This document shows, one piece after another, positions 53,943 through 62,117 of a stretch of DNA of 64,000 nucleotides. How positions within the stretch are numbered: the stretch's first letter is position 1; each line of letters begins with the position of its first letter. The notes beneath the pieces were generated by a model that saw only the letters and a list, made by a program, of their open reading frames with translations, made no database searches and was not told the DNA's origin. The position numbers were made by a program, and so were the translations under genes. This stretch comes from Pseudomonas argentinensis (lineage in GTDB: Bacteria; Pseudomonadota; Gammaproteobacteria; Pseudomonadales; Pseudomonadaceae), in the NCBI RefSeq assembly GCF_001839655.2, contig NZ_CP056087.1:1364001-1428000 (forward strand), read 5' to 3'.

Positions 53943-54635
53943 TTAATGCACGCCAACCATTTGCCATTGCCAGTGTTGGCTCTCAGGCTGCCATGTGACC
54001 AGCTTCAGGCGAACCCTGCCGTTGATTTTGCTCAGGTCTACTCCGCCAATCTTCCGACTATCCATGCTTAATCGCGGATTGTCCCCTAAGACATACAGTT
54101 GATTACCTTGAATCCCGGAGTTTGTACCTGGCCAGTTGGCGCTGCGTTTAACGACCGCGAAATCGTCGGCCTGCTGGAACACCACGATATCGCCGATGGC
54201 CGGCGGGCGGATAGAGTAGGCCCAGGTATCAACCAGAATGAAATCGCCGGGATTGAGCGTTGGAGCCATTGATAGTGAGGGTACAAAGTAGACTTGAACA
54301 CCCAATAGGCTTTGTTTGTTCGCGAGGCTTAGCCCAAGGCTAAGTATGCTTAGCAAGCTGAAGACGAGTAGGCGAAAAAGCCGCACCCGTATTTTCAGGA
54401 ATGAGGGTGGCATTGTCAGTCCGTAAATAGCACTTCCCAAACTGAGCAGGACCAAGACAGATACCAGTACAATCCAGCCGGTTGGGTGCAAAGTCAGGCG
54501 CGTTAGTGTGAGGAAGGCTAGCAGCAAATAGAGTAGGGCTTGGAACGCCAAGGCTCCTTTGATAGACCCTAAATAGGCCAGCCCGGCACCAGGGAGCAGT
54601 AGGTTGAGCGGTAGGCTAATTAATTTTTGCGGCAT
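53943..54635 (-). CDS. Short signal peptidase I (S26A), copy 2
   Basis: This 230-residue paralogue of the gene at 50637-51329 aligns without gaps from LLPGAGLAYLG through the catalytic region. It has PSLSMAPTLNPGDF (Ser122), VVKRSANWPG (Lys163) and GDNPRLSMDSR. The N-terminal hydrophobic segments differ more than the catalytic half, as expected for two old paralogues. Like copy 1 it converges on a plus-strand gene of unknown function and has a gspE fragment on its 5' side. It is apparently intact and probably active in the inner membrane. Confidence 0.85.
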   Translation of the reverse strand: MPQKLISLPLNLLLPGAGLAYLGSIKGALAFQALLYLLLAFLTLTRLTLHPTGWIVLVSVLVLLSLGSAIYGLTMPPSFLKIRVRLFRLLVFSLLSILSLGLSLANKQSLLGVQVYFVPSLSMAPTLNPGDFILVDTWAYSIRPPAIGDIVVFQQADDFAVVKRSANWPGTNSGIQGNQLYVLGDNPRLSMDSRKIGGVDLSKINGRVRLKLVTWQPESQHWQWQMVGVH

Positions 54636-54762
54636 TTGTTGGGCTTGAGTAATAAGCTATTCGGACAGTGCAAGTTTAGTCGTTGAGTAACGAATCACGA
54701 AGCAGATAGCTCATGTTTTTATGAAATTGAATAGATTTAGAATTCTCTTTAAGGAGTTAATA

Positions 54763-54790
54763 GGTCAGAGGCATTGGTTTTAGCGTGTCA
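54763..54790 (+). repeat. Degenerate copy of the RAYT left end
   Basis: GGTCAGAGGCATTGGTTT and the following GTGTCA match the RAYT left end and its next bases (GGTCAGAGTCATTGATTT, GTGTCA) with two mismatches in the first 18 bases. No transposase is attached. It may mark an older insertion or the far end of a composite insertion. Confidence 0.4.
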
Positions 54791-54815
54791 TGAACTGCCC
54801 CGAGTTTAGTGGGCT
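54791..54815 (+). repeat. Possible IS3-family terminal repeat remnant
   Basis: TGAACTGCCCCGAGTTTAGT resembles the TGAAC-GCCCCG-type ends of IS3-family elements (IS407/IS51 groups). No matching partner end or transposase is visible nearby. It sits directly between the degenerate RAYT end and the second gspE fragment. Confidence 0.3.
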
Positions 54816-54834
54816 GGAGTGCAAGTGCCGACAG

Positions 54835-55298
54835 CTCGGCGCAGAGGGCGCGTGTGGTCTATCGCCCGGGCATCATTGCCAGCTGTGCGGGCGTTGCGTT
54901 TTTGCAGGGCGCAGGATGTAGCGGGATCGGGCATCCCTACGTTCGATCAGGCGTTAAGCGAGGCCTACCAGCAGAGCTCATCCGCTGCTGTGCAGATGGT
55001 GGAGGGCCTGGGTGATGATATGGATCTCGCAAGCCTTGCGGAGCGTTTACCGGAAACAGAAGCCCTGATGGAGCAAGAGGACAATGCGCCGCTCATTCGC
55101 CTGATCAACGCCATCCTCTCCGAAGCGGTGAAGGAAAACGCCTCTGAAGTCCATGTGGGGATCTTCGAGAAACGTCTGGTGGTGCGCTTCCGCATCGACG
55201 GCATTCTGCGCGAGATGGTCCAGCCGCGTCGCGAGTTGGCCGGCTTGCTGGTGTCGTGGATTAAGGTCCTTGCCAAGCAAAGAATCTGCCGAGAAGCG
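54835..55298 (+). pseudogene. gspE duplicate, fragment 2 (N-terminal domain only)
   Basis: From CTCGGCGCAGA onward this matches intact gspE from about 62224 to 62695. It resumes almost exactly where fragment 1 stopped. After an out-of-frame stretch, the frame encodes [20 protein letters not shown], the [19 protein letters not shown] stretch and [20 protein letters not shown]. It then diverges before Walker A, so no ATPase domain remains. Confidence 0.85.
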
Positions 55299-55499
55299 TT
55301 GCCAGGCTGTCGTTACAGCTATGTGGCAGGGGTTGTCGGCGGCATCAGAAAATGTGAGCTATTTCAAAATTCTTCAGAAGAGTAGATCGTTTCTTTTCTT
55401 ATTGTTTCGGGTGAGTAGGGATTCTATTCCAGCTCTGCTATTGAGTGCCTTGCCGTCTCTCATAGGAGTGAGAGACCTCTACGCAAGGAGAATGGATGC

Positions 55500-56990
55500 A
55501 TGCGTTATCTACCACTGGCACTGGCCATTGGCTTCACCCCCATAGCCGCTGAGGCTTGCACACTAAGTTTCACCTCGCCTGGAGATGGGGCGACTGTCCG
55601 TAGCCCGAGTATTACTGTCTATGGTCAGGGGGGCGCAAGCGCAACCGAGGGCGACTTTGGTACTGTAACAGCGACCCTTAATGGCTCCAGTTTTTTCAAT
55701 TACTCAGGTTCATTTACCGCGGCTGTTTCGTTCTTAGAGGGCCGAGGTGTTGGGGTTACTCTGCGTCCGGGGCTTAACTTCCTATTTGTTAGAGGAAGCG
55801 TTGGTGGCTGCTCGGCAAGCGATACGATGACTATCTCCTATGAGCCAGAGCTAATTCAGTCAAAAAATAATGGAGCACCTCCCCCGGAGTCCTGCCAAGG
55901 TAATCCGATCAATGTGGCTGTTGGCAACAAGTACCAGACTGAAGTTGATTACGTCAGCGCTGCATCTCCTAATCTAAGCTTTGCCCGTTTCTATAATAGC
56001 TTTAATGGCTACTGGCGGCACACGTATTCATATCGATTGATTCTGACAGCTAATTCCATACGTCTAATACAGGCAGATGGTCGCGAACGACTTTTCGCTT
56101 TGTCGGGTTCCACTGCGACGCCAGAGGCAGACGAGCGTGGTAGGCTTGAGCTGATTGGCGATCATTGGGTCTACTCGAATGATCTACAAGAAGTTTACCA
56201 GTTCGACTCGCAAGGCAAATTGGTAGCAATACGATCTCCTAACGCACGTTCAGTCTCGCTCGTTTATTCAGCCAATCATGTGACGGTGACGAGTGATACT
56301 GGGGAACAGCTAACATTTACACAAGATATAAAATACCAGCCGCTTACTCTAAGCGCTCAAGGTCTGGAGGTTGATTATTCTTACGACGGTGATTGGCGGC
56401 TTCTAGGTGTTCAAAAGAATCGGGCTGGATTAATTACTAATCGGAGTTTTTTGTACGAAAACGAAATGTATCCTAGGTTTTTAACAGGCATTATTGACGA
56501 GAATGGTGAGCGGTATGCAACCTGGACTTATGACGGTTCAGGGCGGGCAATTTCCAGTAGTCATGCGGATGGAGCTGATCACACAAGTGTTGCGTATAAC
56601 GCTGATGGTTCCACCAGCGTTACTAATTCCTTAGGTAAAGTCACAAATTATCAGTATCAGGTAGTTAATGGGATCAAGAAAGTGGTTGCCATCGACGGTG
56701 AACCATCTCCCAATTGCCCAGGAAGTAACTCTACCTTCACTTACGACGATCGCGGTCTCCTAAAAACCAAGACTGATAACAAGGGCATCGTAACCACCTA
56801 CGACTACAACGATCGCGGCCTAGAAGTGTCTCGAACCGAGGCTAGTGGCACGGCGCAAGCCCGGACGGTAACCACCGAGTGGCACCCTTCACTGTATTTG
56901 CCTTTGGCTGTTACAGAATCTGACCGCATCACGCGTTACCAATATGACGACCAGGGAAGACAGCTCAGCCAAACCGTCGAAAACCGTTAA
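55500..56990 (+). CDS. Secreted RHS/YD-repeat protein, N-terminal half of a split RHS
   Basis: The start is fixed by AAGGAG 9 bp upstream and a Sec signal (MRYLPLALAIGFTPIAAEA). An Ig-like domain (about residues 22-115) is followed by a DUF6531-like segment (NPINVAVGNKYQTEVDY, FARFYNSFNGYW). YD repeats (TYDDRGLLKTKTDNKGI, YDYNDRGLEVSR) run to the end, and the chain stops in mid-array with YQYDDQGRQLSQTVENR. The next gene, 18 bp on, continues the YD array. The pair therefore equals one normal RHS protein cut in two. It probably forms part of an RHS shell outside the inner membrane. Confidence 0.8.
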   Translation: MRYLPLALAIGFTPIAAEACTLSFTSPGDGATVRSPSITVYGQGGASATEGDFGTVTATLNGSSFFNYSGSFTAAVSFLEGRGVGVTLRPGLNFLFVRGSVGGCSASDTMTISYEPELIQSKNNGAPPPESCQGNPINVAVGNKYQTEVDYVSAASPNLSFARFYNSFNGYWRHTYSYRLILTANSIRLIQADGRERLFALSGSTATPEADERGRLELIGDHWVYSNDLQEVYQFDSQGKLVAIRSPNARSVSLVYSANHVTVTSDTGEQLTFTQDIKYQPLTLSAQGLEVDYSYDGDWRLLGVQKNRAGLITNRSFLYENEMYPRFLTGIIDENGERYATWTYDGSGRAISSSHADGADHTSVAYNADGSTSVTNSLGKVTNYQYQVVNGIKKVVAIDGEPSPNCPGSNSTFTYDDRGLLKTKTDNKGIVTTYDYNDRGLEVSRTEASGTAQARTVTTEWHPSLYLPLAVTESDRITRYQYDDQGRQLSQTVENR

Positions 56991-57008
56991 TTCAGAAGGA
57001 TCTGATCA

Positions 57009-59693
57009 ATGAAAACCTTGCATCGCGCAAGCTTGCTGGCTATTGCGCTGGCTTCCTGCTTGGCTACAGCCGGGCATGCTGCTGAGCGCAGCTGGAGTTA
57101 CACCTATAACGACCTTGGCCTGATCGAAATTGCCAATGGGCCGCGGACCGATGTCAATGACATCACCACCTACAGCTACGACAGTCAAGGTCGACTGACC
57201 CGGGTCAGTAACGCGCTTGGCCACACCACCCAGCTGTCGAACTTCGATAATTACGGCAATCCTCAAACACTGGTGGATGCCAATGGCGTGACCACCACCC
57301 TGACGTACGCCCCTCGGGGCTGGCTGACGTCGACCAGTGTTTCCGGCACCACTACCGGTTTCGAGCACGATGCGATTGGGCAGATCACCAAAGTAACCCG
57401 AGGTGACGGCAGTTGGCTGGCCTACACCTGGAGCGCCGCCCGCCGGTTGACCCAGATAAGCAACAACCTGGGCGAGGTTGTCGAGTACACCTATGACGCC
57501 ATGGGGAATCGCACCTCGCAGCGTATGAAGGATGCCTCCGGCACCTTGGCACAGCAACAGACTTGGGCCTATGACGAACTGGGGCGTTTGCTGCGGGCGG
57601 TCGGTGCGGAAGGGCAGACGCATAAGTACGGCTACGACCTCAACGACAATCCGACGCTGAGCCGTACGCCCAAACAGCACGACACCAACAGCGCCTACGA
57701 TGCCTTGAATCGCCTGGTATCGAGCACCGATCCGCTCAAGGGCGTCACCGGCCTGACCTACGACGCGCAGGACAACCTGACCCAGGTTGTCGATCCGCGA
57801 GGTGTCACCACCCGTTATGAATATGACGGCCTCGGCAACCTGACCAAGCTGATCAGCCCGGACAGTGGGACCACCACCTACACCCATGATGCGGCTGGGA
57901 ACGTCATCAGCAAGACCGATGCCCGGGGTATAAAGACCACCTACACCTACGATGCACTCAATCGACCGACCGGCCGCCAGTATCCGGCAACTCCTGCACT
58001 TAACATTCAGTACCACTACGACATCACCGCCGAAGGCAATTACGGCATTGGCAGGCTGACAGCCATCCAGGACGCCAGCGGCATTACCGGTTACGTCTAC
58101 GACGCCCGCGGCAACCTGATCGAGCAGGTTCGCTCCGTCGACGTAGCCGGCAGTGACGTTTACGACAACCTTACCTATGCCTACGACACGGCCAATCAGT
58201 TGGTGCGTATTGATTACCCTGGCGGTATCAGTGTTGCGTATTCACGCAACAGCGCAGGGCAGGTAACGGGTGTCACCACGGCTCAGAACCCACAGTCACC
58301 CAGCCCATTCGCCAGCGATATCAGCTACCTGCCGTTCGGCCCGCTCAAAAGCCTGAGCTGGGCCAATGGGCTGACACTCCTGCGCAGCCATGACCAAGAC
58401 TACCGTCTCACTCAACAAAGTGTCGGCCCCTGGCAAGCCAGCTATGGCTACGATGCCAACAGCAATATCGAAAGCCTGCAGGGCGGCATCTTTGGTGACC
58501 TGCTCTATGGTTACGATGAACTTGATCGCCTGACCCAGGAAGAGCAGGCCGCGCGTCGTCAGGCATACGCTTATGACGCCGTGGGCAATCGCACCACCAA
58601 AACGGTGACAACTCTGAGTAATGGGCAGGCTCAGAACAGCACATCCACCGCCTTGAGCTACGCCACTGACAGCAACCGCCTGACCCAGATCGATGGCCAG
58701 GCTGTCAGCAGCGATGCCGCTGGCAACCTGACCAAGGATCGCAGCAACCGCGAGTTGGAATACGACCCTCAAGGCCGTCTGGCCAAGGTCAAGATCAGTG
58801 GCAGCTTGGTGGCAGAGTACCGCTACAACGCCCTCGGCCAACGAACGCACAAGCTCACCAGTGGCGGCGTGACCACCTTTTTGTATGGCCCGGATGGCCA
58901 ATTGCTGGGTGAGACCCGCTACGACGCGGCCGGCGTCAAGCTCAGCAGCCAATACTACCTGTGGCTTGACAGCCTGCCGATAGGCGGCCTAGCCCTGACG
59001 TATAACGCCAGTGGGGCCGTGGCGAGCAGCACACGTTTCTACCTGCACGCCGACCATCTCAACACCCCGCGGTTGGCCACCAACCAGGCCGGTGAGGAAA
59101 TCTGGCGCTGGGTTTCGGATGCCTTTGGTGAGGGCGATGCGATCAGCGCACCGAACAGCGGCCTGCAGGCCATCAACCTGCGTTTCCCCGGACAGTATTA
59201 CGACAGTGAAAGCGGGCTGCACTACAACTACTTCAGGGATTACGACCCGGAGACCGGGCGCTACGTCGAAAGCGATCCGATTGGGCTGGCAGGTGGCCTC
59301 AATACCTATGGGTATGTGGAAGGAAACCCATTAAGTTATGTTGACCCAACAGGTGAGAACCCCTTAGCGGCACCGTTCCTTAGCTGGGCTTCCAGAGGGT
59401 TAGGTATTGCTGGAAGGGCTGGCGCTTTTTCCGGCCCGTCTAGTCCTACGTTCCTGCCGCCTAGAGGAGTGGCTTGGAATCCGGGCCAGGGACTGGCTCT
59501 TCCTCCACTTGCGCCGCCGATGCCTGCAACCGGTAGCGACAATATGTGCGAGCCTGAAGAAGGGGATAGAAAAAACTGTCAGGCTCTCAAAGATAGCATT
59601 CTGAATACGTGCTATGGCTTGGAGCCTAGGAAAAGAATGAGGTGTTATGAGGCTGCTAATACAGCATATCGCCAGTGCATGGGATGGGAGTAA
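57009..59693 (+). CDS. Secreted RHS repeat protein with core domain and Cys-rich toxin tip
   Basis: AGAAGGA 8 bp upstream and a clear signal peptide (MKTLHRASLLAIALASCLAT, then AGHAAE) show a genuine independent start. About 35 YD-type motifs (YTYNDLG, YDALNR, YEYDGLGNL) make up residues 30-680. The RHS core follows, with DHLNTPRLATNQAG, YDSESGLHYNYFRDYDPETG and YVESDPIGLAGGLNTYGYV (DPIGL near residue 756), which marks the self-cleavage boundary in this family. The last 110 residues are a linker and a tip with five cysteines spaced C-x9-C-x10-C-x10-C-x10-C, probably disulfide-bonded. The tip's activity is unknown. A candidate immunity gene starts 5 bp after the stop. Confidence 0.85.
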   Translation: MKTLHRASLLAIALASCLATAGHAAERSWSYTYNDLGLIEIANGPRTDVNDITTYSYDSQGRLTRVSNALGHTTQLSNFDNYGNPQTLVDANGVTTTLTYAPRGWLTSTSVSGTTTGFEHDAIGQITKVTRGDGSWLAYTWSAARRLTQISNNLGEVVEYTYDAMGNRTSQRMKDASGTLAQQQTWAYDELGRLLRAVGAEGQTHKYGYDLNDNPTLSRTPKQHDTNSAYDALNRLVSSTDPLKGVTGLTYDAQDNLTQVVDPRGVTTRYEYDGLGNLTKLISPDSGTTTYTHDAAGNVISKTDARGIKTTYTYDALNRPTGRQYPATPALNIQYHYDITAEGNYGIGRLTAIQDASGITGYVYDARGNLIEQVRSVDVAGSDVYDNLTYAYDTANQLVRIDYPGGISVAYSRNSAGQVTGVTTAQNPQSPSPFASDISYLPFGPLKSLSWANGLTLLRSHDQDYRLTQQSVGPWQASYGYDANSNIESLQGGIFGDLLYGYDELDRLTQEEQAARRQAYAYDAVGNRTTKTVTTLSNGQAQNSTSTALSYATDSNRLTQIDGQAVSSDAAGNLTKDRSNRELEYDPQGRLAKVKISGSLVAEYRYNALGQRTHKLTSGGVTTFLYGPDGQLLGETRYDAAGVKLSSQYYLWLDSLPIGGLALTYNASGAVASSTRFYLHADHLNTPRLATNQAGEEIWRWVSDAFGEGDAISAPNSGLQAINLRFPGQYYDSESGLHYNYFRDYDPETGRYVESDPIGLAGGLNTYGYVEGNPLSYVDPTGENPLAAPFLSWASRGLGIAGRAGAFSGPSSPTFLPPRGVAWNPGQGLALPPLAPPMPATGSDNMCEPEEGDRKNCQALKDSILNTCYGLEPRKRMRCYEAANTAYRQCMGWE
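58878..59484 (+). repeat. Direct repeat of RHS core (donor copy)
   Basis: About 607 bp covering the end of the RHS core is repeated at 60170-60775, nearly identical in its second half. Weaker similarity continues to about 59560. Recombination between the copies would exchange toxin tips. Confidence 0.85.
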
Positions 59694-59698
59694 TTTAT

Positions 59699-60010
59699 AT
59701 GGGGATAATGAGCGTAATTGCTAAAAGAGAGCTTCTTTACTCCATGAAGGGAGAGTCTGCTCAGAGAGAATTTACCGTCAATATTGGTGCGCCATGTCTT
59801 TTAGAAAAGAAGTCGGTAAGTTTTAACTTTGATCCTGGTGCGGCCAGCTGTACCATTGAATTCGACGGTTTGCGTGAAAGGAGTATAGAAGTGTATGGAA
59901 TTGACTTAATTCATGCTCTTCAAGTGGCAGTGGATATAGATCCTTACTTGAGGGGGATGCAGAATAAGTACAACTTCTACTGGAATACCGGTGAGCCATA
60001 CTTCGAGTAA
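59699..60010 (+). CDS. Small protein, candidate immunity for the RHS tip (DUF6968-like)
   Basis: The ATG at 59699 is chosen over upstream in-frame codons because GGGAG lies about 10 bp before it, overlapping the RHS stop region. The 103-residue product has no signal peptide and contains IAKRELLYS, FTVNIGAPCL and an IEVYGIDLIHALQVAV helix. This pattern reminds me of DUF6968 proteins found beside RHS genes, though I cannot confirm it. Position and size fit an immunity protein against the Cys-rich tip. Confidence 0.65.
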   Translation: MGIMSVIAKRELLYSMKGESAQREFTVNIGAPCLLEKKSVSFNFDPGAASCTIEFDGLRERSIEVYGIDLIHALQVAVDIDPYLRGMQNKYNFYWNTGEPYFE

Positions 60011-60047
60011 CGTGTTGTAAGATGGGTCATTTCTTTTACATGGAAAA

Positions 60048-60081
60048 GAGCGCTACGACTTACATCTAGGTCGTAGCGCTC
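60048..60081. terminator. Strong hairpin after RHS immunity gene
   Basis: GAGCGCTACGACTT and AGGTCGTAGCGCTC form a 14-bp stem with one G-T pair and a 6-nt loop, 38 bp after the stop. There is no T-run on the plus side; on the minus strand a short T-run follows (AAAA before the stem on plus). It could be a terminator acting mainly on the minus strand or an extragenic palindrome. Confidence 0.5.
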
Positions 60082-60169
60082 CGTCAATAATCCTGCGCTT
60101 AAACGTCTCGACTATATATACACCCGTCGAGTCGCTGCCGAGCGAAAATCCTACCAGTAAGAGTGATGA

Positions 60170-61001
60170 TTTTTGTATGGCCCGGATGGCCAGTTACTGA
60201 GCGAAACTCGCTACGATGCCAACGGCGTCAAGCTCAGCAGCCAGTACTACCTGTGGCTCGACAGCCTACCGATCGGCGGCCTGGCGCTGACGTATACCGC
60301 CAGCGGGGCAGTGGCAAGCAGCACACGTTTCTACCTGCACGCGGATCATCTCAACACTCCGCCTCTGGCCACCAACCCGGCGGGTGAGGAAATCTGGCGC
60401 TGGGTTTCGGATGCCTTTGGTGAGGGCGATGCGATCAGCGCACCGAACAGTGGCCTGCAGGCCATCAACCTGCGCTTCCCCGGGCAGTACTACGGCAGTG
60501 AAAGCGGACTGCACTACAACTACTTCAGGGATTACGACCCGGAGACCGGGCGCTACGTCGAAAGCGATCCGATTGGGCTGGCAGGTGGCCTTAATACCTA
60601 TGGGTATGTGGAAGGAAACCCATTAAGTTATGTTGACCCAACAGGTGAGAACCTCTTAGCGGTACCGTTACTTAGCTGGGCTTCCAGAGGGTTAGGTATT
60701 GCTGGAAGGGCTGGCGCTTTTTCCGGCCCGTCCAGTCCTAAGTTCCTGCCGCCTAGAGGAGTTGCTTGGAATCCAGGAAGGATTAGCTCTAACCCCAATT
60801 GCAACGCCGATGTCTGCGACTGGCGACGATAATGTGTGTGACCCTGGTGAAGAGCCCTGCGAGAATGAAGTCAAACACTGCGAGCAGATTTGTGAGGAGT
60901 CTATGTCTGATCCTGGCCGGCAAAATTTCTGGGGTGGCAGCTGGAATACCTGCATGATGGGCTGTGTTTCTCAGCGTTGCGGAGGCAATAGGGAAAAATG
61001 A
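60170..61001 (+). pseudogene. Orphan, frameshifted RHS C-terminus with alternative Cys-rich tip
   Basis: It begins abruptly inside the RHS core (YGPDGQLLSETRYDANGVKL) with a stop codon just upstream and no ribosome-binding site. It repeats the core through DPIGL and the linker. Near 60776 a 2-nt loss relative to the main copy shifts the frame, giving a short junk end at 60832. In the shifted frame the tip continues as LALTPIATPMSATGDD and a region with seven cysteines to TGA 60999-61001. This is a typical displaced toxin cassette, silent unless recombined with the main gene, and even then in need of frame repair. Confidence 0.8.
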
Positions 61002-61504
61002 ACCAACTAACGGATATAAAAAAGCTAGACGGTCTTGTGAGAAATCGAAATCACGATGAGGCCCTCAAACTTTGTAATCTCATGCTAGGAGAGGCAAGTG
61101 TGGGCCAGTATCGAGATATTCTGCGCAAGAGATCACATATACACAGTTTGCTGGGAGATTATCAACAGGCTATTAATGACCGGCTTGAGCTAATTGAACA
61201 TGGCAAAGATGAGGTGGATGTTTTTTTTGCTACTTTGTATTTGATCAGGGCTGAACGATTCAGGGAGGCATATCGAACAGTGAATATTGGGGTTGCGGAA
61301 CTTCCTGGCATGCATACACCCTACGCTGACGAGCTTATATTTCTCAGAGCCTATGCTCTTGTAAAGCTAGAGCTTTATCATGAAGCAATTGAAGCGTGCA
61401 GTTATGTAAAAGATGACATGAAGATGTGGGTGTCTGACTTTAGTAGGCCTACCTCAAAAGATGAGCTTATAAATGCCGCGGAGAGCAAATCCAGTGCGAT
61501 TTAG
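60998..61504 (+). CDS. TPR-like protein, candidate immunity for the orphan RHS tip
   Basis: The start overlaps the orphan tip's stop as ATGA, so the pair were translationally coupled. The 168-residue protein is all-helical with tetratricopeptide-like pairs (RNRNHDEALKLCNLML, LLGDYQQAINDRLELI, LVKLELYHEAIEACSYV) and no signal peptide. TPR-type immunity proteins are known partners of RHS tips. It may be kept to protect against kin that carry this toxin, although it lacks a clear promoter of its own. Confidence 0.65.
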   Translation: MNQLTDIKKLDGLVRNRNHDEALKLCNLMLGEASVGQYRDILRKRSHIHSLLGDYQQAINDRLELIEHGKDEVDVFFATLYLIRAERFREAYRTVNIGVAELPGMHTPYADELIFLRAYALVKLELYHEAIEACSYVKDDMKMWVSDFSRPTSKDELINAAESKSSAI

Positions 61505-61602
61505 CCTTCCAAAATTAGTTCCGGTTTTTGCTAAGCTCCACCAGGTTCTATCCTTAGGCTAGCCAGTTTACTTGATCGATTGATACCTGCATGTAAACGT
61601 TG

Positions 61603-61925
61603 ATGTATACCACTAATATCAGCTGTCTGACGCAGATCAACGGCCACGGTGATTCTGACCGATCCACATTGCCGCAAGCCGGGGCGACATTAACGGAATC
61701 CGCCTGATATTGGGTACTGGAGCTGACATCAATTGCAAAGGGGAGCATGGATATACCGCCCTACATAATGCTGTCGAGCAGGGGCATAGAGCGGCTGTCG
61801 AATACCGTTTAACTCAGGGGGCGGATCCTGATTCAGTAAACGATGATGGAGTCTCGGCTGCTCAACTTGCCAAGCTGCTCGACGAAGGTGAAATCCTTCA
61901 TTTGCTTGGACAAGCTGCTAGCTAA
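61603..61925 (+). pseudogene. Frameshifted ankyrin-repeat gene remnant
   Basis: ATG 61603 opens a frame MYTTNISCLTQINGHGDSD that loses register near 61659. The next frame continues an ankyrin consensus: IHIAASRGDINGIRLILGTG, then GYTALHNAVEQGHRAAVEY and QGADPDSVNDDGVSAAQLA, to a stop at 61925. One inserted base would restore a 107-residue ankyrin protein. Small ankyrin proteins are common immunity genes in RHS loci, so this may be a dead third immunity gene. Confidence 0.6.
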
Positions 61926-61976
61926 CGGCCGTGCGAGCCGCCACGAGCTGTCTCTAGATCGTAGTGGCTCGTTAGC
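61921..61976. terminator. Bulged inverted repeat between ankyrin remnant and gspE
   Basis: GCTAAC pairs with GTTAGC outside, and CGAGCCGCCACG pairs imperfectly with CGTAGTGGCTCG inside, leaving a 14-nt loop. No T-run follows. It may insulate the gsp operon from the RHS region. Confidence 0.35.
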
Positions 61977-62117
61977 GACGATGGGCAATGTGCATTGATC
62001 GACCTATTCTCCCCCCAACCTGTGATTTAATTGCCATCCAATAGCCAGCACCCGTCTGGCGCTGCCTGCCGGCTTTTTGGCCTGCGATTCCGTCGCTGTT
62101 TACACATGGATTGTGCG

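Noticed and set aside
54835..55298. A second functional GspE
   Set aside because: It lacks a start in frame with the N-domain and ends before Walker A, so it is a fragment.
55500..59693. Type VI secretion RHS effector
   Set aside because: Both halves have Sec signal peptides, and no PAAR motif, VgrG or Eag chaperone gene is nearby.
61554..61748. Minus-strand 64-residue open frame
   Set aside because: It has no homology pattern or ribosome-binding site, and it is opposite the ankyrin-repeat coding signal.
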